15,513 nt of DNA from Hadersleviella sp041745395 (GTDB lineage Bacteria > Chloroflexota > Anaerolineae > Promineifilales > Promineifilaceae). The stretch lies in contig JBGTIZ010000362.1 of the NCBI GenBank assembly GCA_041745395.1, positions 1 through 15,513 of the forward strand. The letters run 5' to 3'. The number at the start of each line of letters is the position of its first letter. Within the stretch, counting starts at the first letter, position 1. The notes beneath the pieces were generated by a model. That model worked only from the letters and a program-made list of their open reading frames with translations. It did no database searches and was not told the origin of the DNA. Position numbers and translations under genes: made by a program. Positions 1 to 6,494 of the stretch are shown in pieces.

Positions 1-411
1 CGTCGGGAAGGGGGTATTGGTGGGGGTAATAGAGGGGGTTAGGGTCGCTTCGGGCGTGTTGGTGGGCACGGCCGTGGCTGTCCCTGTCGGCGCAACTGTC
101 GGGATAAACGGGGTCATACTCGGTGGCGGCGGCGTAAACGTCAGGGTCGCGGACGGCAAAGGACGCAACGTTGGTGTCGCCAATTGGGGGAGCGTTGTGG
201 TCGCAATCGGCGTAAGCGTCGCGGGCGGCGCAACAATGCCCGAGTCGGCTTCGCTCGTGGGCGTGACGGAAATGTCCAGCGTGGGGGCAGGTTGCACCGT
301 GCTATCTGGCGCGGCGCGATACGCCACCAAACCCACGGCATAGCAGGGCAAAGTCAGTAAAATAATCCCAATCAATAACGCATAGGTGCGTCGCCGTGAT
401 GGTTCATTCAT
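1..411 (-). CDS. Membrane-anchored Thr/Pro-rich protein, N-terminal part (cut by window edge)
   Basis: An open frame runs from ATG at 411 to the left edge without a stop (137 codons seen), so the C-terminus is missing. Residues 1-8 are short and basic (RRR at 6-8). Residues 9-31 form one hydrophobic helix, fitting an uncleaved signal anchor with the rest outside the cell. From about residue 36 the chain is a low-complexity Thr/Pro/Ala linker ending in a TPTNTPFPT-like run, the type of linker that carries extracellular domains in Chloroflexota. No folded domain is reached, so its function cannot be named. No clear Shine-Dalgarno sequence precedes the ATG. It lies 74 nt downstream of the phosphopantetheinyl transferase in the same direction. 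The opposite-strand frame over this region is a Gly/Val-rich shadow of the Pro/Thr codons. Confidence 0.75.
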   Translation of the reverse strand, partial: MNEPSRRRTYALLIGIILLTLPCYAVGLVAYRAAPDSTVQPAPTLDISVTPTSEADSGIVAPPATLTPIATTTLPQLATPTLRPLPSATLTFTPPPPSMTPFIPTVAPTGTATAVPTNTPEATLTPSITPTNTPFPT

Positions 412-485
412 AAGGCGTGATGATAGATTGTTGTGGGGCAAGTTGCAAGAATCAGGTGCGAAGTGCGCGGGGCGAAGCGTGCCGG

Positions 486-1169
486 CTAACTGGTCTCTAC
501 GGCAAGGGCGCCCATATAGTCAGGGTGGCCGATGTCCAGATGGTAGAAGCGCCAGCGGCGCGGCTCGTCGGGCTGGCCGGCGCGGCGCAGGAGGCGCACT
601 GGCTCAGTGATGGTCAGGTCGAAGTCGTGCAGGGGGATGTGCAAGCCCATGCCGCACGCCTTGATGTACGCTTCTTTGCGCGTCCACAGCTTGAAAAAGC
701 CAGCTAACTGCTGGTCGGGGGGCAGGGCGTTGAGCGCGGCTTGTTCGGCGGGGGCAAAATAATGGGGGGCGATGTCGTGGATTTCGATGGTGCGGCTGAT
801 TTGCTCGATGTCTACGCCACACGGCCGTGGGTCTCCCCCCCTCTCCTGCACCGCCAGCAGGGCATAATCCCCCGAATGGGACAAATTAAAGGGCAAAGGA
901 TGCCCCACTAGATGGGGTTTGCCATATTCATTGTTGTCAAAATAAAGGTTGTGGGGCGTCGTGCCGATGATGTCGGCCAATTTTTGGCGCATGGCTCCGT
1001 GCGCCACGGTGAAGGCTTGCCGGTCTTTGGCGAAGAGAAAGCGGTCGGCGCGTGCTTTTTCGGCGGGGCTGAGCAGGGGACGAAAAGCGGTTTCGGGCTG
1101 GCGGAGGGGGATGAGGTACACGGCCGTGTTGTTCCACACGCCCAATTTATCTAGAAACACAATAGCCAC
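486..1169 (-). CDS. 4'-phosphopantetheinyl transferase, Sfp/AcpT superfamily
   Basis: It transfers the phosphopantetheine arm of CoA to a conserved Ser of acyl, peptidyl or polyketide carrier proteins in the cytoplasm. At 227 residues it has the size of the two-lobed Sfp type rather than AcpS (about 120). The signature motifs are all present: FNLSHSGDYALLAV around 94-107, the Mg-binding GVDIE at 118-122, and FFKLWTRKEAYIKACGMGL at 158-176 with the catalytic W-x-x-KEA core. The start is GTG at 1169, 7 nt after the HNH stop. No good ribosome site is seen there, and the frame stays open upstream into the HNH gene, so the exact start is uncertain. The nearby pfaD suggests that its carrier protein belongs to a fatty-acid or polyketide synthase not in this window. 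It may equally serve general ACP activation. Confidence 0.93.
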   Translation of the reverse strand: MAIVFLDKLGVWNNTAVYLIPLRQPETAFRPLLSPAEKARADRFLFAKDRQAFTVAHGAMRQKLADIIGTTPHNLYFDNNEYGKPHLVGHPLPFNLSHSGDYALLAVQERGGDPRPCGVDIEQISRTIEIHDIAPHYFAPAEQAALNALPPDQQLAGFFKLWTRKEAYIKACGMGLHIPLHDFDLTITEPVRLLRRAGQPDEPRRWRFYHLDIGHPDYMGALAVETS

Positions 1170-1176
1170 CAGCCAA

Positions 1177-2118
1177 TCAGATAGATTGTAATCTATGCTG
1201 AAATAATTCCCGATGGCATTGTAAATATTTCCTTTGCTGTGAATTCAGAGGTTTACATAAACGAATATCAGTGTGTATTCCTAGTCTGTCACGATCTTGA
1301 TCAGATAATAGATGACTGACCAGAATGTTTCCATCATCAGCAAAACTAATATATCCCGTATCAAAAGCAGTATCGAGGTTCGGAACTAGCAAAAGGCCAT
1401 TATCATGGTCTAATCGTTCCTCATTACTAGATATACGCCACGGCTTAATATGAGATGCTCTAAGTAATTCAATTACCTCACAGCCTGTTGCAGAACAGCC
1501 ACCCCAGTATTGAATTAACCTATCGCGGAATCGACCTTGCCCAACACGGCTTTGAACAACGCTTGTTCGTTCGGTATCTGATAATGCCTCATAACTGGTA
1601 CGATATTTTTCAATTTCCTCAAGCGGGTTGGTTGTAAAGTTATATATGTAGCTTAAACGTGTTTTCCCATTTGTCTTTTGTAGGTCTTCCCGCCCTGCTG
1701 CAATATGAAAATCAAAGATTCTCTCTGAGGCAATTTTGTAAGATGACCATATCTCTTGGTCTGAAAGAATAGCTTTTACTTTTTCAAAACTGGGCGTATG
1801 AAACCAATATAAAGGAGTAGGCGATTTTGCCGTTGATTTAGCAGTCCAAGTTTTCCAACCATCACGCTTAATCGACCCATCAAGTAAAAGCCATATACCT
1901 TTATGCTGGCCAGCCTTCACAATAGAAGCTAACCATATACCTCCAGCAACGAGGCTAACAGTATTTTTTTGAAAACCAAACCATACATTATGCTTACGCT
2001 GGGCATTATCAAAAACTTGCTGGAAAAATTGAATGCACGCATCGGACAAAGCATTATCTATATTTTTGCTTCGATGCACTAAGGTAGCTAAATCTTTTTC
2101 CCAGTTTAGTAAGCTCAT
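1177..2118 (-). CDS. HNH endonuclease (HNH_2-like C-terminal domain)
   Basis: A protein of 313 residues. Residues 1-180 match nothing I recognise. The C-terminal part (about 188-270, counted from the upstream ATG at 2121) has the HNH_2 pattern: Q-SRVGQGRFRDRL, a Cys pair (C209, C214), ASHIKPW with the HNH His at about 224, N241 of NGLLLVP, then LDTAFDTGYISFADDG. Proteins of this family are predicted DNA nucleases found in restriction and other defence contexts. GGAG sits 7 nt before the second ATG (2118) and only 4 nt before the first, so 2118 is preferred. It follows the DUF433 gene by 12-15 nt. Base composition is visibly AT-rich, and codon use differs from pfaD and the transferase. It also has no CACGGCCGTG copy, which fits recent acquisition. 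Whether it defends against phage or acts as a toxin cannot be told. Confidence 0.85.
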   Translation of the reverse strand: MSLLNWEKDLATLVHRSKNIDNALSDACIQFFQQVFDNAQRKHNVWFGFQKNTVSLVAGGIWLASIVKAGQHKGIWLLLDGSIKRDGWKTWTAKSTAKSPTPLYWFHTPSFEKVKAILSDQEIWSSYKIASERIFDFHIAAGREDLQKTNGKTRLSYIYNFTTNPLEEIEKYRTSYEALSDTERTSVVQSRVGQGRFRDRLIQYWGGCSATGCEVIELLRASHIKPWRISSNEERLDHDNGLLLVPNLDTAFDTGYISFADDGNILVSHLLSDQDRDRLGIHTDIRLCKPLNSQQRKYLQCHRELFQHRLQSI

Positions 2119-2133
2119 CATTACACTCCAATA

Positions 2134-2331
2134 TCAATATTTTGGCTTACTGGCAAAATCCCAAACAGCCAAAATATCCTCTCGCTCCAAATCCTCGTAA
2201 TCAGCCAGAATATCCTCAATCGTCATCCCCCCGTTTAACAGTTCCAAAACAACCTCTACAGGATAGCGCAATCCCCGAATGACAGGCTTACCATGACAAA
2301 TATCAGGGTCAATCGTAATCCTTTGTTGCAT
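2134..2331 (-). CDS. DUF433 family antitoxin-like protein
   Basis: A 65-residue protein with the DUF433 core: ITIDPDICHGKPVIRG near the N-terminus, then RYPVEVVLELL, and a C-terminal helical part (EDILADYEDLEREDILAVWDFA). DUF433 proteins carry a small winged-helix-like DNA-binding fold and are usually the antitoxin next to a DUF5615 PIN-like nuclease. No DUF5615 gene is present here; the HNH nuclease gene follows within 15 nt. GGAGGG abuts the first ATG (2337) but lies 6 nt before the second ATG (2331), so 2331 is the better start. The gene begins 29 nt after the pfaD stop and is probably on the same transcript. Its role as partner or regulator of the HNH gene is inferred from position only. 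Confidence 0.85.
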   Translation of the reverse strand: MQQRITIDPDICHGKPVIRGLRYPVEVVLELLNGGMTIEDILADYEDLEREDILAVWDFASKPKY

Positions 2332-2360
2332 CGCCATCCCTCCAATAAATATCCTTATCG

Positions 2361-4013
2361 CTAGTCATTGACTTCTGGCCGATACACCGTCAATGAGGCG
2401 GGCAACTGCACCCCCATCAACTTCAAATTATGAACCCGATACAGATACGCCGTGCCCTGCATCATCTGCTCCGCCACATCCGCCACCCCCCGATTCTGAT
2501 AATCTTCCAAATATGTGCCCCGCACCCAGTCGTTAAACGCCCCCATCGCCGGGCCGCACCAAATCTGATAATCCTGCTCCCGCCCCTTCTCCCCCATATT
2601 CGACCAGCGGGAAGAAAGCCCCAGATAAGAGCGAAACACCAAAGCCATCTTGCGCTTGGGATTTTTGTCCGCCCGTTCAATTTGGCGTGGGTCACGCTTT
2701 TGGAAAAATTCCCGCGTCTCCGCCCAGACCGTATCCAAATCTTTGCGGAAAATTTGCTTCTCGATTTTTGCCCGCACGTCGGCTGGAATCTCTTCGATAC
2801 TGCCATACTCACTGTAAAGCTGATACAACTGCTTGGCTCGCATGGGGAAGAATGTGCCCCGTTTTAGCACCTGAAGCTCGACCCCCATCTCGAACATATC
2901 GGCGGCGGGAGCCATAGCCACATCCGCCATTTCCGCCTGCGCCAATAGCTTGCGCGTATGTTCCGATGCGCCCGCCTCGACACAGCCTTGATTGATAGAC
3001 CCCGTAACCACATAGGCGGCGCCCATCATAAAGGAGGCTAAGGCCGCTTCGGGTGTGCCAATACCCCCCGCCGCGCCCACGCGAATCGGCCGGGTGTACC
3101 CTTGCTCCGCCTGAATCTCATTCTTGAGGGCCACAATGGAGGGCAACAAGCTGACCAAGGGCCGATTATCGGTGTGGCCGCCCGAATCTGCTTCTACGGT
3201 CACATCGTCAGCCATGGGCACGTGCGCGGCCATGTTGGCCTGCGCTTGGGTAATGTGCCCTTCGCTGACCAACTGCGCCAATAGGCGGGGATGGGCGGGG
3301 TTGAGGAATTTAGTCGCCACTTCCCGGCGGGAGATTTTGGCGATAACTTTGTTTTTAATGTCGATGCTACCGTCTGGATTTTGGCTTAGACCCGCCACGC
3401 GGTAACGTACAATGTGTTTGGTCAGGTCGAGAAAAGCGGACGCTTCGACGGTGGTAACGTTGTGGGTCAGGAAGCGCTCGACCGCGCCCTCCTCGAGGGC
3501 TTCTTCGGCAGGGGCGTGAATCAGATTGAAGGCGTAGGGGCCGTCAGGCAGTTCGCGCTGGATGCGTAAGATGTTTTCTTCGACCGCTTGGGGCACGAGT
3601 CCCGCCGCGCCAAAGGAGCCGAGAATGCCCGCTTTGCCGCCCGCGATAACTAAATCAGCAGAGGCGATGCCATTGGCCATGGCGCCCGTGCTGTAGGCGT
3701 ATTTGGTGCCGTGGAAGTCGCGGAAGGCGGGGTCGCCGAGTTGCTCGGCGGTGAGGGCGGGGGCGTAGCCAAGCAGGTTGAGAGCTTGCAGGCCGTCGGC
3801 GTTGAACTGCCCGACAGTGGCACAGCCTTGGTTGGTCGCACCGATTTGTCCCACGGCCGTGCGTACCACATAACAAGGCAAATCAGTCCGGCGCAAAACA
3901 GCCTGAATGCCTGCCTCGTCAAAAACAAGGCTGGCGGGGTCGCCTTGCCAGATATGGTTGGTGGCTACGCCATTAAAAGTAAGGGTCGGGGCTTCGTTTA
4001 TGGTGGCTAACAT
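2361..4013 (-). CDS. pfaD: PfaD family enoyl reductase (PUFA/polyketide biosynthesis)
   Basis: PfaD proteins are FMN-dependent, trans-acting enoyl reductases of polyunsaturated fatty acid and trans-AT polyketide synthases, with a TIM barrel related to nitronate monooxygenase/2-nitropropane dioxygenase. The 550-residue length is normal. Recognisable parts are the N-terminal VVRTAVGQIGATNQG (about 49-63), the IAGGKAGILGSFGAAGL glycine segment (about 123-139), the diagnostic EADSGGHTDNRPL (274-286), the phosphate-binding VGAAGGIGTPEA (312-323), VTGSINQGC (336-344), and the C-terminal WCGPAMGAFNDWVRGTYLED (485-504) found in PfaD but not in simple nitronate monooxygenases. No pfaABC synthase gene is in the window. 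The closest functional partner is the phosphopantetheinyl transferase 1.2 kb downstream. A TATAAT lies at 4043-4038 ahead of the gene, without a convincing -35. Confidence 0.92.
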   Translation of the reverse strand: MLATINEAPTLTFNGVATNHIWQGDPASLVFDEAGIQAVLRRTDLPCYVVRTAVGQIGATNQGCATVGQFNADGLQALNLLGYAPALTAEQLGDPAFRDFHGTKYAYSTGAMANGIASADLVIAGGKAGILGSFGAAGLVPQAVEENILRIQRELPDGPYAFNLIHAPAEEALEEGAVERFLTHNVTTVEASAFLDLTKHIVRYRVAGLSQNPDGSIDIKNKVIAKISRREVATKFLNPAHPRLLAQLVSEGHITQAQANMAAHVPMADDVTVEADSGGHTDNRPLVSLLPSIVALKNEIQAEQGYTRPIRVGAAGGIGTPEAALASFMMGAAYVVTGSINQGCVEAGASEHTRKLLAQAEMADVAMAPAADMFEMGVELQVLKRGTFFPMRAKQLYQLYSEYGSIEEIPADVRAKIEKQIFRKDLDTVWAETREFFQKRDPRQIERADKNPKRKMALVFRSYLGLSSRWSNMGEKGREQDYQIWCGPAMGAFNDWVRGTYLEDYQNRGVADVAEQMMQGTAYLYRVHNLKLMGVQLPASLTVYRPEVND

Positions 4014-4121
4014 GAAATAAATTCTCGTTTTGTGATGATTATAAATAATGGCACTGTTTCTACTCTGGGCTTTTGAAAATGACTATTCCCTTTTTTTCTC
4101 ACAACAGAGGTCATGCGGCAA

Positions 4122-4472
4122 TTACTCCGCTATAGCTAATTTCCGTTGAGCAGATTGTTTTTGCAAATAACGGTGAAACGTTACAATCGCTTCTACTTGT
4201 CCGTCGAAATAATCCTCAAAGAAGCCTATACTGTTTAATTCAGGTGGATAAGCATATTGTTCTCCCTCTTCACCCCATTCTATCTCCCAATCTAGCGGTA
4301 TTGTGTCATCAAACACCTCAAATAAATCAGGTGGATAGAGATAAGGTTGGCTGACATCATTCAGAAGCCGATATTCATCCGCTTCGATACCAATGACCGA
4401 ATACACACGCCCTATCGTTAAATCAGAATATTCAGGCTGTTGCTCTTTATTGATTCGTCTTTTTACCTTCAT
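4122..4472 (-). CDS. Hypothetical protein, putative polymorphic-toxin immunity protein
   Basis: A protein of 116 residues, or 121 if ATG 4487 is used. The ATG at 4472 is preferred because GGAG lies 9 nt upstream and the resulting MKVKRR start is typical of its relatives; the upstream ATG has no ribosome site. The chain is acidic, with a LTIGRVYSVIGIE strand region, YRLLND, PYLYPPDLFEV, IPLDWEIEW and GFFEDYFDG near the C-terminus. The pattern LTIGKxY...YRLLND...LFEV...IPxDW...GFFEDYFDG is one I associate with small hypothetical proteins next to Rhs/CDI-type toxin tails, several of them presumed immunity proteins. The adjacent upstream gene encodes a toxin-tail-like protein, which supports the reading. 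No catalytic motif, signal peptide or membrane helix is seen. The immunity role is an inference. Confidence 0.6.
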   Translation of the reverse strand: MKVKRRINKEQQPEYSDLTIGRVYSVIGIEADEYRLLNDVSQPYLYPPDLFEVFDDTIPLDWEIEWGEEGEQYAYPPELNSIGFFEDYFDGQVEAIVTFHRYLQKQSAQRKLAIAE

Positions 4473-4597
4473 TTCTTGATGCTCCATAGTAGAGATTCAG
4501 AGAAAGTCTACAACGACCGAACTGTTTTTTTCTGGTGAGTCGAACAATTTGACAGCCAAAGGGGTGAATGGGTGTTCGTGATGAGCCTGCTACAAAA

Positions 4598-4840
4598 TTA
4601 GTCAAGCCACTTAATTTTTGCTTCAAATTGCCCCAGCCCATGATGCTCATACCAATGCACTTCAATTAAGCTATTTTGGTAGAAAAATGGCTGGGTTCCT
4701 TTTTTTGTCCAATTTCGGATGTGACCACCATACTGATTTACCAAACGCTGTACATCTCTAATGCGCCTACCTTTAGCAATAACACGCGCCTCTGAAAGTT
4801 GTCGTTGTGTGAGTTTGGGCAGATGCTCTGATGATTCCAT
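4598..4840 (-). CDS. Small protein resembling an orphan polymorphic-toxin C-terminal domain
   Basis: An 80-residue basic protein. The segment ARVIAKGRRIRDVQRLVNQYGG followed by an NWTKKG stretch and IEVHWYEHHGLGQFEAKIKW resembles the short tails of Rhs/CDI-type polymorphic toxins, in which a helical start is followed by a small beta sheet with a conserved HWYE(H/N) motif. No Rhs, filamentous haemagglutinin or secretion domain is attached, so it may be an orphan tail, a stand-alone toxin, or a remnant. It starts 18 nt after the 96-residue gene, without a clear Shine-Dalgarno sequence. It ends 110-125 nt before the putative immunity gene, which follows in the same direction as toxin and immunity genes usually do. 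The catalytic type and activity are not known; the assignment rests on remembered similarity. Confidence 0.5.
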   Translation of the reverse strand: MESSEHLPKLTQRQLSEARVIAKGRRIRDVQRLVNQYGGHIRNWTKKGTQPFFYQNSLIEVHWYEHHGLGQFEAKIKWLD

Positions 4841-4858
4841 GAGTGGACATTTTTGTGG

Positions 4859-5149
4859 TTATGCTCGTATGTTGCCCAAAAGATGTTGCAAACGCTCTTG
4901 TTTATACTCGAGATGGTCTAGCCGCTGTAGGTCGCGCCAGCTATCCGCTTCTTCAAGCGATCCCTCTTTATAAAGCCCTTCCATTTCAAGCACATCTTCC
5001 ACCTTGTATGTTCCCCTAATCTGAAAGATGTTGGCCTGTACATCATGCAATTGGCTTTGTAGGTAACGGCGCAGGCCAAGTAGTAACAAATCCTCTTGTG
5101 GAATGCCTAATGTTTCGGAGGCTATGGCCAGTACCTCTTGTTTAACCAT
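4859..5149 (-). CDS. Conserved hypothetical helical protein, possible toxin-antitoxin component
   Basis: A 96-residue protein, largely charged and predicted helical. LGIPQEDLLLLGLRRYLQSQL, then a central IRGTYKVEDVLEMEGLYKEG, and a C-terminal EADSWRDLQRLDHLEYKQERL. Short proteins with this xLxxEGLRxxL...IRGxYxVxxxxEMexLYxeGxxeEADSWeDxxxLDyLE layout recur in cyanobacterial and Chloroflexota genomes, usually paired with a second small gene, and look like the antitoxin half of uncharacterised pairs. GAGG lies 5 nt before the ATG. The start overlaps the end of the coiled-coil gene by 8 nt (ATGGTTAA), indicating translational coupling. No DNA-binding domain is evident. The next gene is the toxin-tail-like protein. 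Confidence 0.65.
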   Translation of the reverse strand: MVKQEVLAIASETLGIPQEDLLLLGLRRYLQSQLHDVQANIFQIRGTYKVEDVLEMEGLYKEGSLEEADSWRDLQRLDHLEYKQERLQHLLGNIRA

Positions 5150-5669
5150 CGTGACCTCTCTCAGAAGCGGTTTCGCCCGTGGGAGCCGATGGGTCTTCAG
5201 CAGGGACGGCGGGCGGCAGTTGCTGTTGTTCCGCGTTCAGCTTGCGCAAGCCGTTACGCACCACCGACAGCGAACGCAACAAATCATCTTCCAGCTTAGA
5301 CAATACATTAATGACATACACATCGGCATCATCCCGCATAGCGTCCGCTTCACGCAGGGCACGTTCATGAACCGCCTCCGCTTTTTGCCGTGCCGCCTGC
5401 ACAATAGCGTCCCGCTTGACTAGTTCTTCCGCTTCTGCCCGCGCCAAGTTGCGAATGCGATCCGCCTCTTCATTGGCTTGCGCTAGAATGCGGTCTTTTT
5501 CAGCAATAACGCGACTGGCGCGTTTTACTTCCTCAGGAATTGAGACGCGCATTTGGTCTACCACGTTGTAGATGCGGTCTTCGTCAATAATGAGGCTGGC
5601 CGTCATGGGAATATGACGGCTTTCGTTGAGTTGTTGTTCTAAGCGGTCAACTAGGTGCAGGATGTCCAT
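5142..5669 (-). CDS. DivIVA / F-type ATPase subunit b-like coiled-coil protein
   Basis: A protein of 175 residues. ATG 5669 is chosen because AAGGA sits 7 nt upstream; a GTG at 5699 would add ten residues that lack the family start. The N-terminus MDILHLVDRLEQQLNESRHIP, with ASLIIDEDRIYNVVDQMRVSIPEEVKRA after it, matches a conserved but uncharacterised family found next to coaD in Chloroflexota and Firmicutes. From about residue 50 to 110 it is one charged Ala/Glu/Arg coiled coil (ILAQANEEADRIRNLARAEA), the reason such proteins are annotated as DivIVA-like or ATP synthase b-like. The last 30 residues are a Pro/Ala/Glu-rich tail. No membrane helix is seen. Scaffolding or division linkage is conceivable but unproven. 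Confidence 0.8.
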   Translation of the reverse strand: MDILHLVDRLEQQLNESRHIPMTASLIIDEDRIYNVVDQMRVSIPEEVKRASRVIAEKDRILAQANEEADRIRNLARAEAEELVKRDAIVQAARQKAEAVHERALREADAMRDDADVYVINVLSKLEDDLLRSLSVVRNGLRKLNAEQQQLPPAVPAEDPSAPTGETASERGHDG

Positions 5670-5699
5670 GATTTTGTCCTTGAATAGCCGTAAGCTCAC

Positions 5700-5747
5700 A
5701 GTTTATAGCTTAAAGATTATGGCTTATAGCTCCAAATTATAGCCAGC
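5700..5747. repeat. AGCTTA-type intergenic repeat between coaD and the coiled-coil gene
   Basis: The coaD/coiled-coil gap is made largely of degenerate TTATAGCTTAAAG / TTATGGCTTATAGCT units, the same family as at 6314-6491 and 9150-9205. No gene fits in it. Confidence 0.6.
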
Positions 5748-5753
5748 TTGCGC

Positions 5754-6299
5754 TTAGTCTCGCAATGGCAGAGGGCGGTTATAGGTGTTGGCCTCGGTGT
5801 TGAAGCGGGCGTAAAGGGCTTTGGCGACGTGCTGAGGAACCATGCTGGTCACATCACCACTGAGTGAGGCGATTTCGCGCACGGTTGTACCGCTCAAAAA
5901 AGTATGTTCTTCACGGCTGAGCAGGGTCACGACGTCTACGTTGGGATTGAGCCGCTGATTGGCTAAAGCCATGCGAAACTCAAACTCGAAGTCGGAAAAG
6001 ACGCGCAGGCCACGGACGATGACGTTGGCGTTGACTTTGCGGGCAAACTCGACGGTTAGCCCACCGTAGGGCATTACGGTCACGTTGTTGAGATGTTCTT
6101 GCCCGTTGAGCAGAGCCTCTTTAATCATGTCAGAACGTTCATCTATGTCAAACAAGATGGATTTGGAAGGACGGCCGTGGTCATAAACGGCCACAATTAG
6201 CTCGTCAAAAAGAACGGAAGCGCGTTTGATGAGGTCAATATGGCCGTAATGAATGGGGTCGAATGTGCCAGGGTAAATAGCGCGGACGGTGACAGTCAT
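5754..6299 (-). CDS. coaD: Pantetheine-phosphate adenylyltransferase (CoaD)
   Basis: It catalyses the penultimate step of CoA synthesis: 4'-phosphopantetheine + ATP to dephospho-CoA + PPi. The protein has 181 residues against the usual 160-165; the extra length is a C-terminal tail after residue 165. Nucleotidyltransferase signatures are clear: YPGTFDPIHYGH with the HxGH motif at 17-20, IVAVYDHGRPSKS, VIVRGLRVFSDFEFEF at 93-108, and SGTTVREIASLSGDVTSMVP at 136-155 (the ISSTxVRE motif appears here as SGTTVRE). AAGGAG lies 10 nt before the ATG. Upstream is recG across a repeat-filled 195-nt gap; downstream is the coiled-coil gene. CoA made by this pathway is the donor for the phosphopantetheinyl transferase at the left of the window. 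Confidence 0.97.
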   Translation of the reverse strand: MTVTVRAIYPGTFDPIHYGHIDLIKRASVLFDELIVAVYDHGRPSKSILFDIDERSDMIKEALLNGQEHLNNVTVMPYGGLTVEFARKVNANVIVRGLRVFSDFEFEFRMALANQRLNPNVDVVTLLSREEHTFLSGTTVREIASLSGDVTSMVPQHVAKALYARFNTEANTYNRPLPLRD

Positions 6300-6313
6300 G
6301 GGAAGAAAACTCC

Positions 6314-6491
6314 TTGTAAAGAAGCCATAAGCTGTTAGCTGTAAGCCGTAAGCTTTTGGTTGGAAGTTGTGGTTGGTTGTAAAGAAGTCATAAGCTGTTA
6401 GCTGTAAGCCGTAAGTTTTTGGTTGGAAGTTGACCCTGCAATAGAGCTTCAGGCAATGGGCTTACAGCTTATGGCTCATAGCTTATAGCTC
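6314..6491. repeat. Direct repeat plus inverted AGCTTA-family units in the recG-coaD gap
   Basis: Two 56-bp copies (6314-6369 and 6377-6432) lie 63 bp apart and differ at only two positions; both read AAGTCATAAGCTGTTAGCTG-like and end in GGTTGGAAGTTG. At 6459-6491 the same family returns in reverse orientation (GCTTACAGCTTATGG...), so RNA from this gap could fold into a long stem. The repeat lies between the recG stop and the coaD ribosome site. Confidence 0.75.
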
Positions 6492-6494
6492 TCT

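Noticed and set aside
17..343. A 108-codon Gly/Val-rich plus-strand ORF
   Set aside because: Its composition is the mirror of the Thr/Pro codons of the membrane-anchored protein on the other strand, which has a proper N-terminal helix.
2430..2867. A 145-codon plus-strand ORF
   Set aside because: It is antisense to the C-terminal part of PfaD, where the PfaD-specific motifs are intact.
4447..4665. A 72-codon minus-strand ORF bridging the toxin-like and immunity-like genes
   Set aside because: It overlaps both better candidates out of frame and has no recognisable pattern or ribosome site.
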